Virus record (IMG/VR): IMGVR_UViG_3300021178_000033
Coordinates: 1 to 30,637 of that record
Length of the DNA: 30,637 nucleotides
Reading direction: 5' to 3' (one strand)
Source: a virus
Position 1 is the first letter of the stretch. Every line of letters starts with the position of its first letter. The notes below the pieces were generated by a model, which saw only the letters and a list, made by a program, of their open reading frames with translations, was not told the DNA's origin and ran no database searches. A program made the position numbers and the translations under genes. Below are positions 16,744 to 24,699 of the stretch, in pieces.

Positions 16744-19238
16744 TGGCCAATGTGTTCCCGCTTGACCTCCGCGGCAATTACCGGAAGCCCGCGCCAGCGT
16801 CCCCGTTCTCTGCGGGCGGGTCGAATGATGTTGTTGTTGCGCTTGGTGGCGATGAAGACAATGGGTTCGACGCTGACACCGGTACGACGCAAGTCCCATT
16901 GGCGGACGGCTCGCTAGAGGTCAGTCTTGGTCCGCCGCCGCTCAAGTCAGGAAAGGCCGGCGACGCCGATAAGTTCAACGCCAATCTCGCCGAGCACCTA
17001 ACCGACGGTACGCTATCGCAGATAGCCGAAAAGCTCCTCCTCGGCATCGAGCAGGACGACCAGAGTCGATCCAAGTGGCTCGACAATCTCTCCAATGGCA
17101 TTTCCCTTCTTGGCCTTGAGGTGAAGCAGCCTCGTGGCGCCGCTGCGTCCGGTGGCAATCCGCAAGAGGGAACGTCTACCGTCGATCACCCTCTGTTGCT
17201 TGAGGCCGTGCTTCGCTTCCAGGCCAACGCCCGCGGCGAGTTGTTGCCGAGCGACGGGCCGGTCAAAGTGCGTAATGACGGCGAGGGCAATTCGCTTGCG
17301 GCACAGTTGGCGACAGCGCTCGAAAAAGACCTCAACCACTACCTGACAAAGACGGCCAAGGAGTACGTTCCTGACACCGATCGCATGCTGTTGATGCTCG
17401 GTTTCTGCGGTATTTCCTTCAAGAAGGGCTACCACGATCCCGTCAAGCGCAGGCCGGTCATCGCCAGCATTGATGCCAAGGATTTGATCGTCAGTAACGC
17501 TGCGACAGACGTTGATGGTTGTGGGCGCGTTACGCATCGCATCATGATGCGGCCGAGCCTGATCAAGCGCATGCAGTTGGTTGGCGCGTATCGCGACATC
17601 TATCTGTCACCGATATCATCGGTGCCAGTGATGGCCAATGCGGTCGATAACAAGATCAATCAGGTTCAGGGCATCGCGCCGGCCAATTACATCGAACCTG
17701 ATGACCAAGAGCGCGAGTTCTACGAGTGCTACTGCGAGATCGAGATTCCTGGCTTCGAGCACGAGCTTGATGGCGAGCCAACAGGATTGCCGCTTCCGTA
17801 CAAGGTCGTGATCGACAAAGAGTCACGTCAGATTCTCGAAATCCGCCGCAACTGGGATGAGGATGACGAGTTCTGTATGCCGCTCAATCGCATTGTGGCG
17901 TACATCTTCATCCCCGGATTTGGCTTCTACGGGATCGGCCTTCTCAACATTCTCGGCAATGCAACGAAGGCGGTCACGGCCTCATGGCGATTGATGATCG
18001 ACGCCGGCATGTTCGCCAACTTCCCCGGATTCTTGTATCTCAAGGCGTTTGCGAAGCAGTTGACCAATCAATTCCGCGTTGCGCCCGGTTCTGGCGTTGC
18101 CGTCGATACGACCGGAAACGACATCCGCACCGCGGTTATGCCTCTGCCGTACAAAGACCCCTCCGCCGTTTTCATCCAACTTATTGAGAATATTGCGCAA
18201 ACGGCGCAGCGCGTCGGTGGCACAGCGGAGCTTCAGATCGGTGAGGGCAAGCAGGACGCACCGGTTGGCACTACGCTTGCGATGATCGAGCAGGCAACCA
18301 AGCTCATGTCGGCGGTGCACAAGCGCTTGCATCATAGCCAGGGCGTCGAGTTCGGGATGCTGAAAGAGCTTCTGATGGAAGATCCTGCCGCGCTCTGGCG
18401 TCATAACAAGAAGAGCAAGGTGCTGAAAGCGCTGATGCGGCAGACCGGACAGCAACAGATTGCCGAACAACAGGAACAGGCCGAGGAACGGCACCGTTCT
18501 ATGTTCATTGCGGCACTGAATGACTGTGAATTAGTGCCGCGCGCCGATCCGAACACGTCGAGCCAGACCGAGCGCTACCTGAAGGTCGTGGCTATGCGTC
18601 AGATGGCGCAGACCAACCCGCAGATCGACATGAACAAGGTCGATCAGTTTGCGTTCCAGGTGATGGGAATTGACGACGGCGACCAGTTCTTCCGGCCGCC
18701 GCCCGCGCCTGGATCGCAGCCGCCGAGCCCAGAGGAAATGACGGCCCAGGCAACGATGCTCGCGGCCCAGGCGCGCATTCAGGAAGCTCAGACGAAGGCC
18801 GCCGATGCGACGGCTCAAGCGCAGGCAAGTCAGGCCGAACTCGCCTCGAAAGAGCGCATCGCGCAGCTTGGTGTGTCGCGCGAACTCGTCATTCACCAGT
18901 CAGACCAGGATCGCGCTAGCCGTGATATGGCGTTCAACAACCAGCAAAAGTCGGTTGATCGGTTGCACAAGTTGGCGCTTGCCACGCAGCAAAGTCGCGC
19001 TACGGCGGCAGAGGGTGTTGCGGATCGGCGGTTCCAATTGGTAAACGAGGGCTTGCGTCGTCAGCATGAGATGGCACAAGATGGTGTGGCCAAGCAGCAC
19101 GAGCACGTCCAGGGCGGCTTAGATCGTCAGCACGAGGCGCTACAGAGCGATGCGCAGCGCCAGCATGATGCCGCGCAGGCCGACATGCAGCGTCAGCACG
19201 ATCGTGCGATGCAGCCGAAAGAGGGAGTTGCGCCGTGA
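16743..19238 (+). CDS. portal protein (P22-like)
   Basis: An 831-residue protein, large but fitting P22-type portals, which form the dodecameric ring for DNA entry and exit. The core (about residues 100-620) has IVSNAATDVDGCGRVTHRIM, EREFYECYCEIEIPGFEHEL, the LNRIVAYIFIPGFGFYGIGL wing-to-stem region and PVGTTLAMIEQATKLMSAVH, all typical. The C-terminal 200 residues are Gln/Ala-rich, ending in a helical barrel-like tail with repeated RQHE/RQHD units every 7-11 residues. It docks the terminase encoded at 4613. The start lies in a hairpin without a clear ribosome-binding site. Its TGA overlaps the next GTG. Confidence 0.92.
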   Translation: MANVFPLDLRGNYRKPAPASPFSAGGSNDVVVALGGDEDNGFDADTGTTQVPLADGSLEVSLGPPPLKSGKAGDADKFNANLAEHLTDGTLSQIAEKLLLGIEQDDQSRSKWLDNLSNGISLLGLEVKQPRGAAASGGNPQEGTSTVDHPLLLEAVLRFQANARGELLPSDGPVKVRNDGEGNSLAAQLATALEKDLNHYLTKTAKEYVPDTDRMLLMLGFCGISFKKGYHDPVKRRPVIASIDAKDLIVSNAATDVDGCGRVTHRIMMRPSLIKRMQLVGAYRDIYLSPISSVPVMANAVDNKINQVQGIAPANYIEPDDQEREFYECYCEIEIPGFEHELDGEPTGLPLPYKVVIDKESRQILEIRRNWDEDDEFCMPLNRIVAYIFIPGFGFYGIGLLNILGNATKAVTASWRLMIDAGMFANFPGFLYLKAFAKQLTNQFRVAPGSGVAVDTTGNDIRTAVMPLPYKDPSAVFIQLIENIAQTAQRVGGTAELQIGEGKQDAPVGTTLAMIEQATKLMSAVHKRLHHSQGVEFGMLKELLMEDPAALWRHNKKSKVLKALMRQTGQQQIAEQQEQAEERHRSMFIAALNDCELVPRADPNTSSQTERYLKVVAMRQMAQTNPQIDMNKVDQFAFQVMGIDDGDQFFRPPPAPGSQPPSPEEMTAQATMLAAQARIQEAQTKAADATAQAQASQAELASKERIAQLGVSRELVIHQSDQDRASRDMAFNNQQKSVDRLHKLALATQQSRATAAEGVADRRFQLVNEGLRRQHEMAQDGVAKQHEHVQGGLDRQHEALQSDAQRQHDAAQADMQRQHDRAMQPKEGVAP

Positions 19239-19471
19239 GCTATGAGATTTACGGCCTTCCATCGCAGCCTCACAAGTGGCGTTTGGGGTGGGTGACATTT
19301 TTCAGGTTGCTCAGATCCCAGAGACGAAAGAAGCATGGGGCTGGCAAGGCACCTTGGCTTCAGGCCATCTATGTTGCCGCGTGCGGTCAATATCTCGTTG
19401 ATCATCAGCATCGTTGTCCTGGTCGTATACCATGGCATGGCCGGTTGGCCCAATTCATAGGTGGACGATGA
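19235..19471 (+). CDS. small basic hypothetical protein
   Basis: GTG 19235 overlaps the portal stop and the stop overlaps the next ATG (ATGA, 19468-19471), both in the style of this genome. Seventy-eight residues starting MSYEIYGLPSQPHKWRLGWV, rich in Arg, Lys and His. A nested frame at 19335-19460 encodes 41 residues with a good membrane helix and could be the real gene instead, or in addition. Confidence 0.45.
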   Translation: MSYEIYGLPSQPHKWRLGWVTFFRLLRSQRRKKHGAGKAPWLQAIYVAACGQYLVDHQHRCPGRIPWHGRLAQFIGGR

Positions 19472-19731
19472 TCGAGCCTGCGAAAGAGGTTGATGAAGTG
19501 ACCTTTCAACTGAATTGGCTGAGAGAGCATGAGGACGCGAATCCTCTGGCGATTGTTGCCAATCAACGGAATCGAGCAGAGGAACATGAGTCTCGTGCGC
19601 GCTCTGGTTTGGACCAAAGTGTGGAGCACAAACGGCAAGCAGACCTTTACGGAGTGCTGGCTGACGCGACACAGCGCTACCATGATGAAGCGCCGTCTGT
19701 AGTGCGTGAAAAGTGGAGGCCGTTTCCATGA
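19468..19731 (+). CDS. small helical hypothetical protein
   Basis: Eighty-seven residues starting MIEPAKEVDEVTFQLNWLRE; the start is chosen for the ATGA overlap. Rich in Glu, Arg and Ala with helical periodicity (ANQRNRAEEHESRARSGLDQ). Coupled downstream as well (ATGA, 19728). No family recognised; position just after the portal suggests a head-assembly accessory. Confidence 0.55.
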   Translation: MIEPAKEVDEVTFQLNWLREHEDANPLAIVANQRNRAEEHESRARSGLDQSVEHKRQADLYGVLADATQRYHDEAPSVVREKWRPFP

Positions 19732-19904
19732 CCTATCCAGTTCCCGAGGCGAGCTACAAGCACGCACCTAAGTTCATCGATCGGATGAAAGAGGCCGAAG
19801 CAAAAGAGCATCGGCCGTATCAGCAAGAGTCGCCGGTCCCTGAGACCGACTTCGCGACGAAGACGCCGGAAGACGTGGCACCGTTGCCCGTTAGGAGGGA
19901 ATGA
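19728..19904 (+). CDS. small hypothetical protein, 58 residues
   Basis: Starts MTYPVPEASYKHAPKFIDRM by ATGA overlap. Proline- and charge-rich, probably largely unfolded. Its end carries the AGGAGG ribosome-binding site of the next gene. No family recognised. Confidence 0.55.
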   Translation: MTYPVPEASYKHAPKFIDRMKEAEAKEHRPYQQESPVPETDFATKTPEDVAPLPVRRE

Positions 19905-20068
19905 TGGCTGTTCAAGCAGCGTTTTTGCCGAAAGCATTGGGGTCTGGTGAAGTCGAGGGTCGATACCGGTATCGTGACGTTCCAAACGGGAAAGATGTGT
20001 CTCCCCAGAACGAGAGTGGCAATAAGGAGAGCGACGATGGCGCATCCGAACAAAAAAGAAGCAAGTGA
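19904..20068 (+). CDS. small hypothetical protein, 54 residues
   Basis: A textbook AGGAGG (19893-19898) lies five bases before ATG 19904, which shares its A with the preceding TGA. The 54-codon frame encodes MAVQAAFLPKALGSGEVEGR and ends in a polar Ser/Asn/Asp/Lys-rich tail. It overlaps the next gene by 32 bases. The ribosome-binding site is the main support. Confidence 0.55.
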   Translation: MAVQAAFLPKALGSGEVEGRYRYRDVPNGKDVSPQNESGNKESDDGASEQKRSK

Positions 20069-20816
20069 CGGCGCTTCTGCCAAGCTTCACCGCCTCACGC
20101 GCAATTATGGTGCTGCATCGAAAGACAATGTGCCCGGCGAGAGCAATCGGCTCAAGATGAACGGGCCGGAGGGTGACATCGGCTTTGGGGCCGATGTCAG
20201 CAATCCGCGCGTTCGCAATGATCGCATTGCACGCCGTCCGATGAAGTCGAATCCTCCAAAGCATCGCGACGGCGGCTCCGTGCTCGCAAGGGCCAAGGGT
20301 GGCCGTGCCGGCAAGGGCAAGGGCCATACCCACGTCAACGTCATTGTGGCTCCACAGGCGGGTGGTGGCGGGGGTGGTCCGCCGCCTATGCCGCCGGCTG
20401 GTGGACCGCCGATGCCGCCTCCACGGCCTCCTATGGGCGCTGGCGTGCCTCCCGGCTTGCCGCCCGGTATGCCGCCACCCGGCGCGATGCACCCTGGCAT
20501 GCCCCCAGGCATGCCGCCTCCTGGCCTACCTCCAGGCGCGATGCCACCGCCCGGTGGAATGCCGCCCGGCTTGCCGGTGCGCAAGCGCGGCGGTCGCGTC
20601 CACGGCGATGCCAAGGAAGATCGCGGCTTGATCAAGAAGGTGCTCAAAGAGGAAGGCTTGAAGCCGGCCGATCATGCCCACCATCGCGCGAGTGGTGGCG
20701 TTCTCCCTGGTGGGAAACACCAGCATTTCGGTGGCCACAGCGGCATGGGCCGGCTGGAGAAGATGGGCAAGAAGGCGCCGCCGCTTCAGAAGCCGGAGGC
20801 GGTTGGCACGATATGA
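20037..20816 (+). CDS. Pro/Gly/Met-rich repeat protein with basic ends
   Basis: A 259-residue protein from ATG 20037 (AAGGAG seven bases upstream). Residues about 1-110 are polar and basic (KHRDGGSVLARAKGGRAGKG). Residues about 110-190 are almost purely Gly/Pro/Met (repeats such as GMPPPGAMHPGMPPGMPPPG), an extended or disordered linker. The C-terminal part contains RKRGGRVHGDAKEDRGLIKK, sharing GGRVHG with the protein at the right edge of the window. Gly/Pro linkers with basic ends suit virion proteins that bind DNA or tether parts, but this is inference. Confidence 0.65.
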   Translation: MAHPNKKEASDGASAKLHRLTRNYGAASKDNVPGESNRLKMNGPEGDIGFGADVSNPRVRNDRIARRPMKSNPPKHRDGGSVLARAKGGRAGKGKGHTHVNVIVAPQAGGGGGGPPPMPPAGGPPMPPPRPPMGAGVPPGLPPGMPPPGAMHPGMPPGMPPPGLPPGAMPPPGGMPPGLPVRKRGGRVHGDAKEDRGLIKKVLKEEGLKPADHAHHRASGGVLPGGKHQHFGGHSGMGRLEKMGKKAPPLQKPEAVGTI

Positions 20817-21262
20817 GCAAACCGATCCTCTGTTGCGACTTTGATGGTGTAATTCACAGCTACACCAGCAAGTGGACTGATGAAGCTACCATTTCCGATC
20901 CACCTGTGCCTGGAGCTTTGCGTTGGCTGTGGGCAGCGACGGAATGGTGGGACGTGCAGATTTACAGTAGTCGCTCCAAATCATCTGCTGGCGTTTCTGC
21001 CATGCAGTCATGGCTCGAAACTCACGCGGCGCATGAATGGGGCGATCTCGATTTTGCACGTCAATTCGTCGCTGCGTTCAAATTCCCAACACAGAAACCG
21101 GCCGCTTTTTTGACAATTGACGACCGTGCCGTTTGTTTCGAAGGAGATTGGGGAGAACTTGATCCATGCGAGTTACTGAACTTCAGGCCATGGAATAAGC
21201 GAGAGCCGCTTGGCGCTACGGTGCGTCGTCTTGGCATAGCGTTCCCGTTGGTAAAGGTATGA
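20813..21262 (+). CDS. HAD-superfamily hydrolase
   Basis: A 149-residue HAD protein. Motif I is CDFDGVIHSY (two Asp), followed by VPGALRWLWAATEWWDVQIY, motif II YSSRS, and the motif IV-type TIDDRAVCFEG. Similar small HAD phosphatases recur in phages and probably act on nucleotides or nucleic-acid ends. It differs clearly from the Pnkp-like phosphatase at 10742. Coupled by ATGA to both neighbours, inside the structural module. Confidence 0.78.
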   Translation: MSKPILCCDFDGVIHSYTSKWTDEATISDPPVPGALRWLWAATEWWDVQIYSSRSKSSAGVSAMQSWLETHAAHEWGDLDFARQFVAAFKFPTQKPAAFLTIDDRAVCFEGDWGELDPCELLNFRPWNKREPLGATVRRLGIAFPLVKV

Positions 21263-21468
21263 TCGACTCGTTCCACATCGCACTGCATCGGATGATCAGC
21301 GAGGAGATCGCCAGTCGCATGACGAACTTGGCGGCTGGCGCCGCCGCTGATTACTCGGCTTACCAGAAGCGAGTCGGTGAGATAACGGGATTCAATGCGG
21401 TCCTGGCCATGTGTCAACAAATCGAGGAAACGCGTTACGGTAGTCCGAAAGAGGGAGATGAACTCTAA
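21259..21468 (+). CDS. small phage protein
   Basis: Sixty-nine residues starting MIDSFHIALHRMISEEIASR, predominantly helical, with AYQKRVGEITGFNAVLAMCQ then QIEE near the end, a pattern ('Y....G.I.G...A...C..IE') common in small phage proteins encoded next to head genes. Overlaps neighbours by ATGA and TAATG. Probable head-assembly accessory. Confidence 0.65.
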   Translation: MIDSFHIALHRMISEEIASRMTNLAAGAAADYSAYQKRVGEITGFNAVLAMCQQIEETRYGSPKEGDEL

Positions 21469-21878
21469 TGCCGTTTATGCTGATGGAACACGAGAACGAT
21501 CCTCGTCAGGTGATTTACAAGAAGATCGGGATGAAGAAGCTGGGAGAACTTCCTGGTTTCAAGCTCTTGCGCAACGACGTATTGCTCGGCGTGTACGAGA
21601 GGCCGGAGAAGACGAAGAGCGGCATCCATCTACCGGATTCGACGCGTAATGAAGATTCCATGCAAGGCAAAGCAGCGCTGGTCTTGGCTCTTGGACCAAC
21701 CGCCTTTGTGTCTGACGAGCATGTCACCTTTCACCCAGAACAGAAGGTCGGAGTTGGCGACTGGGTGTCGATTTGGGTTAGCGATGGTCGCAAGATCGTA
21801 ATAAATGGGCAACTGTGCCGGATCATTAGAGACCAAGACGTGGTGCTTTCTATACCATCGCCTGATTCGGTGTGGTAA
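21468..21878 (+). CDS. GroES-like co-chaperonin
   Basis: A 136-residue protein. GFKLLRNDVLLGVYERPEKT, KSGIHLPDS, then AALVLALGP, VGVGDWVSIW and INGQLCRIIRDQDVVL follow the Cpn10 pattern (P..DRVLV...E...T.GGI..P, V.AVGPG, V..GD.V....., ....DI). Phage co-chaperonins such as T4 gp31 replace GroES on host GroEL to fold the major capsid protein. It lies upstream of scaffold and capsid genes, in keeping with that role. About 35 residues longer than GroES, with an extra N-terminal segment and insertion. Confidence 0.85.
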   Translation: MPFMLMEHENDPRQVIYKKIGMKKLGELPGFKLLRNDVLLGVYERPEKTKSGIHLPDSTRNEDSMQGKAALVLALGPTAFVSDEHVTFHPEQKVGVGDWVSIWVSDGRKIVINGQLCRIIRDQDVVLSIPSPDSVW

Positions 21879-21884
21879 ATCTTC

Positions 21885-21919
21885 GGGGCCACAAGAACGC
21901 TGTAACGTTCTGCGGCCCC
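21885..21919 (+). terminator. strong hairpin after the co-chaperonin gene
   Basis: GGGGCC (21885-21890) pairs with GGCCCC (21914-21919), and inside it AGAACG pairs with CGTTCT around CTGTAA. The two stems are joined by short unpaired ACA and GC. It begins six bases after the stop codon. No T-run follows, so it may be a factor-assisted terminator or an RNA-processing site. Confidence 0.5.
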
Positions 21920-21928
21920 TAACCAAAG

Positions 21929-21946
21929 CGATCAATGGAGTGATCG
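21929..21946 (+). promoter_or_regulatory. hairpin enclosing the ribosome-binding site of an HNH gene
   Basis: CGATCA (21929-21934) pairs perfectly with TGATCG (21941-21946). The loop ATGGAG holds the GGAG ribosome-binding site, and ATG 21947 follows the stem directly. Confidence 0.55.
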
Positions 21947-22534
21947 ATGGCTACAGAGAAGTTATGTGCAGTCGGCGGATGTGGCAAGCCTACGATCTGT
22001 AAAGGTCTGTGTAATTCTCACTATCTCCGCAAGCGGCGATACGGTGCCCCAAGTTATGTTGCAACTAGGAAAACGAGGAGATTTATTGAGCAGGCCCTTG
22101 CCTATGAGGGTGACAATTGTCTGTTTTGGCCATACAGCAAAAAATACAAGCCATACATTCGTGATGAAGAAGGAAAGCTCATTCCTCTTACGAGGTTTGT
22201 GTGTAGAAAGGCGCATGGTAATGAGCCGACGCCAAAACATGAGGCGGCTCATTCGTGCGGTAATGGTCAGAAGTTGGCTTGTTGCAATACAAAGCACCTT
22301 CGGTGGGCTACGAGAGTTGAAAATCAAGCTGACAGATTGGAGCACGGAACGCACAATCGTGGCGAGAAATGCGGCTCTGCCAAGCTCTCTGAAAGAGATG
22401 TTCGTAACATTCGGGGACTGTTGGCGGCTGGACTCGGCTGTTATGAAATTGCCGAAGATTATTCGATGTCTGCCGGCGCTATCTATCACATTTTACGTGG
22501 CACAACATGGGCATGGTTAGATCAAGGAAGCTAA
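21947..22534 (+). CDS. HNH homing endonuclease
   Basis: A 195-residue protein. The N-terminus has CAVGGCGKPTICKGLCNSHY, a zinc-binding module (Cys7, Cys12, Cys18, Cys22, His25). The centre holds the HNH part (HEAAHSCGNGQKLACCNTKH, then LRWATRVENQADR), and the C-terminus, KCGSAKLSERDVRNIRGLLA, is the DNA-binding helix-turn-helix common in phage HNH enzymes. Such free-standing genes spread by cutting uninvaded relatives. It separates the co-chaperonin and scaffold genes. A hairpin over its ribosome-binding site should hold down its expression. Lower G+C-looking codons than its neighbours suggest transfer. Confidence 0.88.
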   Translation: MATEKLCAVGGCGKPTICKGLCNSHYLRKRRYGAPSYVATRKTRRFIEQALAYEGDNCLFWPYSKKYKPYIRDEEGKLIPLTRFVCRKAHGNEPTPKHEAAHSCGNGQKLACCNTKHLRWATRVENQADRLEHGTHNRGEKCGSAKLSERDVRNIRGLLAAGLGCYEIAEDYSMSAGAIYHILRGTTWAWLDQGS

Positions 22535-22537
22535 GCG

Positions 22538-23632
22538 ATGGCCGAAAACGAAACTGTTGAACTTGAAGACGACGCCGAGGTTGTTATCGACTTGCCAGAT
22601 GATGGCGGCGGCGATCAGACCGGGGACAAAGGCGAAGCCGCAGCGGCGCTTGCCGACAGACAGGAAGAGGCCGCCGATGCGCTCAAGGAAGATGCCAGCG
22701 AAGCTCTCGCACAAGCGATCCGAACTGCGGAAGAAGCTAAGCGAGCTGCTGAGGCTACAGCGGCGTCTGAGCGCTCTCGGCGTGAGGATGCCGAGAGGCG
22801 AGCCGCGCAGCGTGAGGCCGAAGCGCAAGCCGCGGTAGAGCGAGCTGAGACCAGCGAGATAGCTGTCATCACGCACGGCATTGAGGCTGCAACGCGAGAA
22901 GTCGCGTCTTATGGTTCGGCCTTCCAGAAGGCGATGGAAGACGGCGAGTTCGCCAAGGCAACAGAGGCACAAGTTGCGCTCGGCAAGGCCACGTCGAAGC
23001 TTGACAGGCTGGAAGCGCAGAAGGCCGACTACGAGTCGGGTAAGACGAAACGGGCTATGCCATCGCGCGATACCGGCGGCCCTGTCGAATCCACCGCGCC
23101 GTCACGTCAGAACGTGGTCGAAGCATATCTGTCTGGCTATGATCTACAGGCGCAGAACTGGCTACGCTCGCATCCCGAGTGTTTGCCGCCGCGCGTTCGG
23201 ACGCCAGATGGTGCAGTCCTCGAACTCGGTGGCGACCAGAAGAAACACAACATGATGATGGCTGGTCACCACGATGCGCTGGCCAAGGGCTATGCGCTCA
23301 ACTCGGAAGATTACTTCCGCACGATCGAGGAACACACTGGTCATCGCAAGGCGGCCGAAACTACTGCCGCGACGAACAACAACAAAGGAGGCGTTGTGCC
23401 TGAAAGCAGAGCGGCGCGAACGCGTCCTGCGTCGCCATCGGCGCCGGTCAGTCGCAGCGAGACACCCGGCGAATCGCCGAGGTCGCCAACGCGAGTTACG
23501 CTGAACAGGGATCAGCAAGAGGCCGCGCGCATCAGTTACCCGCACAAGTCAACGAAGGAAGCCTACGCTCTCTACGCCAAGGAACTGATCGAGGCGCAGA
23601 AGGAAGGCAAGATCGGGAGGCTGACACATTGA
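22538..23632 (+). CDS. scaffold-like head assembly protein
   Basis: A 364-residue protein with an acidic N-terminus (MAENETVELEDDAEVVIDLP), a long Ala/Glu/Arg-rich coiled coil (about 40-115), a middle region with YLSGYDLQAQNWLRSHPECL and a Pro/Ser/Thr-rich linker. It ends in LNRDQQEAARISYPHKSTKE, then AYALYAKELIEAQKEGKIG, the short C-terminal helix by which phage scaffolds typically bind capsid protein. Its location before the capsid gene fits. The same C-terminal motif recurs in the protein at 24700. Confidence 0.75.
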   Translation: MAENETVELEDDAEVVIDLPDDGGGDQTGDKGEAAAALADRQEEAADALKEDASEALAQAIRTAEEAKRAAEATAASERSRREDAERRAAQREAEAQAAVERAETSEIAVITHGIEAATREVASYGSAFQKAMEDGEFAKATEAQVALGKATSKLDRLEAQKADYESGKTKRAMPSRDTGGPVESTAPSRQNVVEAYLSGYDLQAQNWLRSHPECLPPRVRTPDGAVLELGGDQKKHNMMMAGHHDALAKGYALNSEDYFRTIEEHTGHRKAAETTAATNNNKGGVVPESRAARTRPASPSAPVSRSETPGESPRSPTRVTLNRDQQEAARISYPHKSTKEAYALYAKELIEAQKEGKIGRLTH

Positions 23633-23925
23633 GTACGACAGCGGTTACTGAAATAGGCAAGTGCCGTTGGTGCGGCATGATCCATGGGCCGATGTGCCCG
23701 AGCGTCAAGGCCATTGAGTATCATGCTGACGGCGTGACGGTTAAGCGTGTTGAGTTTGTCCATGCTGGATATGGCACGATTAACTCAGGTAACGTCCGGC
23801 TACAACCAACAACCCCACCAACGATCGCTGAATTGGAAGCCATCCTCAACAGTGAGGATGATCGCAAGGTTTGGATCAATACAGATGGGAGCGTGACCGT
23901 AAATGAACCAAGCACAGCCAGGTAA
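23629..23925 (+). CDS. small zinc-ribbon-like phage protein
   Basis: Start TTG 23629 overlaps the scaffold TGA. Ninety-eight residues; GKCRWCGMIHGPMCPSVKAI near the N-terminus offers three Cys and a His for metal, followed by IEYHADGVTVKRVEF, a pattern very common in small phage head-region proteins. It overlaps the next gene by 23 bases. Function unknown. Confidence 0.7.
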   Translation: MSTTAVTEIGKCRWCGMIHGPMCPSVKAIEYHADGVTVKRVEFVHAGYGTINSGNVRLQPTTPPTIAELEAILNSEDDRKVWINTDGSVTVNEPSTAR

Positions 23926-24460
23926 GCGCCCACAGGGAGCGCCAGCGGCGCCGATCGCGCCAAGTCGCGGCACACAGCACGTCCCCGAGCACAAAGCCGC
24001 CGGCCCGGAGCCCCAGCACGATCCTGTGCACGCGCACGTCCAGCGCATCAGGCGCCGCCGCGGTGGTGCTGGCCAGGACAATCCGTTCGAGCTTCCGATG
24101 GATCAAATCCCGGAAGGGTCGAGCTACGAGTGGAAGCGTTGGAGCAACGTCGGCGCGCAGGACCCGTTCTACATCGCCTCGATGCGTGACCAGGGTTGGG
24201 AGCCTGTCGATCCCAAGCGTCACCCCAATTGGGTTCCGCCCGGCTATAACGATCCGTACATCCTCAAAGGCGGCATGATCCTCATGGAAAGGCCGATGGA
24301 GTTGACGGAGGAGGCGAAGCGCGAAGCGCGGCAGGCTGCTCAAGCGCAGATATCCTTCCAGGAACAGCGTCTCGGCATCACCCCCAAAGACACTCTCAGC
24401 CGCGATCTCGTGAAGCCCAAGATCGTGAAAGAGATTGGCCGGATGGTCGTCGAGGACTGA
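23903..24460 (+). CDS. conserved phage structural-region protein
   Basis: A 185-residue protein. A Pro/Gly/His-rich disordered N-terminus (MNQAQPGKRPQGAPAAPIAP) leads to a basic RIRRRRGG patch, then the conserved domain MDQIPEGSSYEWKRWSNVGA through GWEPVDPKRHPNWVPPG to GGMILMERPMELTEEAKREA. This domain accompanies head genes in many phages; its role is unknown. The domain is duplicated, diverged, in the gene at 24700. Confidence 0.72.
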   Translation: MNQAQPGKRPQGAPAAPIAPSRGTQHVPEHKAAGPEPQHDPVHAHVQRIRRRRGGAGQDNPFELPMDQIPEGSSYEWKRWSNVGAQDPFYIASMRDQGWEPVDPKRHPNWVPPGYNDPYILKGGMILMERPMELTEEAKREARQAAQAQISFQEQRLGITPKDTLSRDLVKPKIVKEIGRMVVED

Positions 24461-24488
24461 GCGTTCAGCCGCATCCGAGGACTGGGTC

Positions 24489-24689
24489 ATGTCCCGTAAG
24501 AAGCCTGAACCAAAGCGCCTCAAGCACCCCGTCACCACATGGTTGACGGATGGCGACTACGATGCGCTCAAATACGTTGCGCAGTGCCACGGCGTAGCCG
24601 CATCGTCGTACATGCGTGCCGTGATCATTGACGCCTTGGCGGATGAAAAGCCGATGCGGGATCAGCGGGTGTTGATGGCGACGGCGTGA
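24489..24689 (+). CDS. ribbon-helix-helix-type DNA-binding protein
   Basis: ATG 24489 follows GAGGA. Sixty-six residues, basic N-terminus (MSRKKPEPKRLKHPVTTWLT), then VTTWLTDGDYDALKYVAQCH and GVAASSYMRAVIIDALADE, the beta strand plus two helices of a CopG/Arc-like fold ('..V.....D...L...A...G.S.S.Y.R..I...L'). Probably a small repressor or nucleoid-type protein acting as a dimer; operator unknown. Confidence 0.7.
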   Translation: MSRKKPEPKRLKHPVTTWLTDGDYDALKYVAQCHGVAASSYMRAVIIDALADEKPMRDQRVLMATA

Positions 24690-24699
24690 GGAAGACTTT

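Noticed and set aside
19335-19460. Nested 41-codon frame with a membrane helix
   Set aside because: The longer frame 19235-19471 fits the ATGA-overlap style better; the nested one has only a weak ribosome-binding site. Kept as an alternative.
21962-22489. Overlapping frames of 175 (-) and 184 (+) codons
   Set aside because: Both overlap the HNH gene at 21947, whose zinc and HNH motifs show it to be the real frame.
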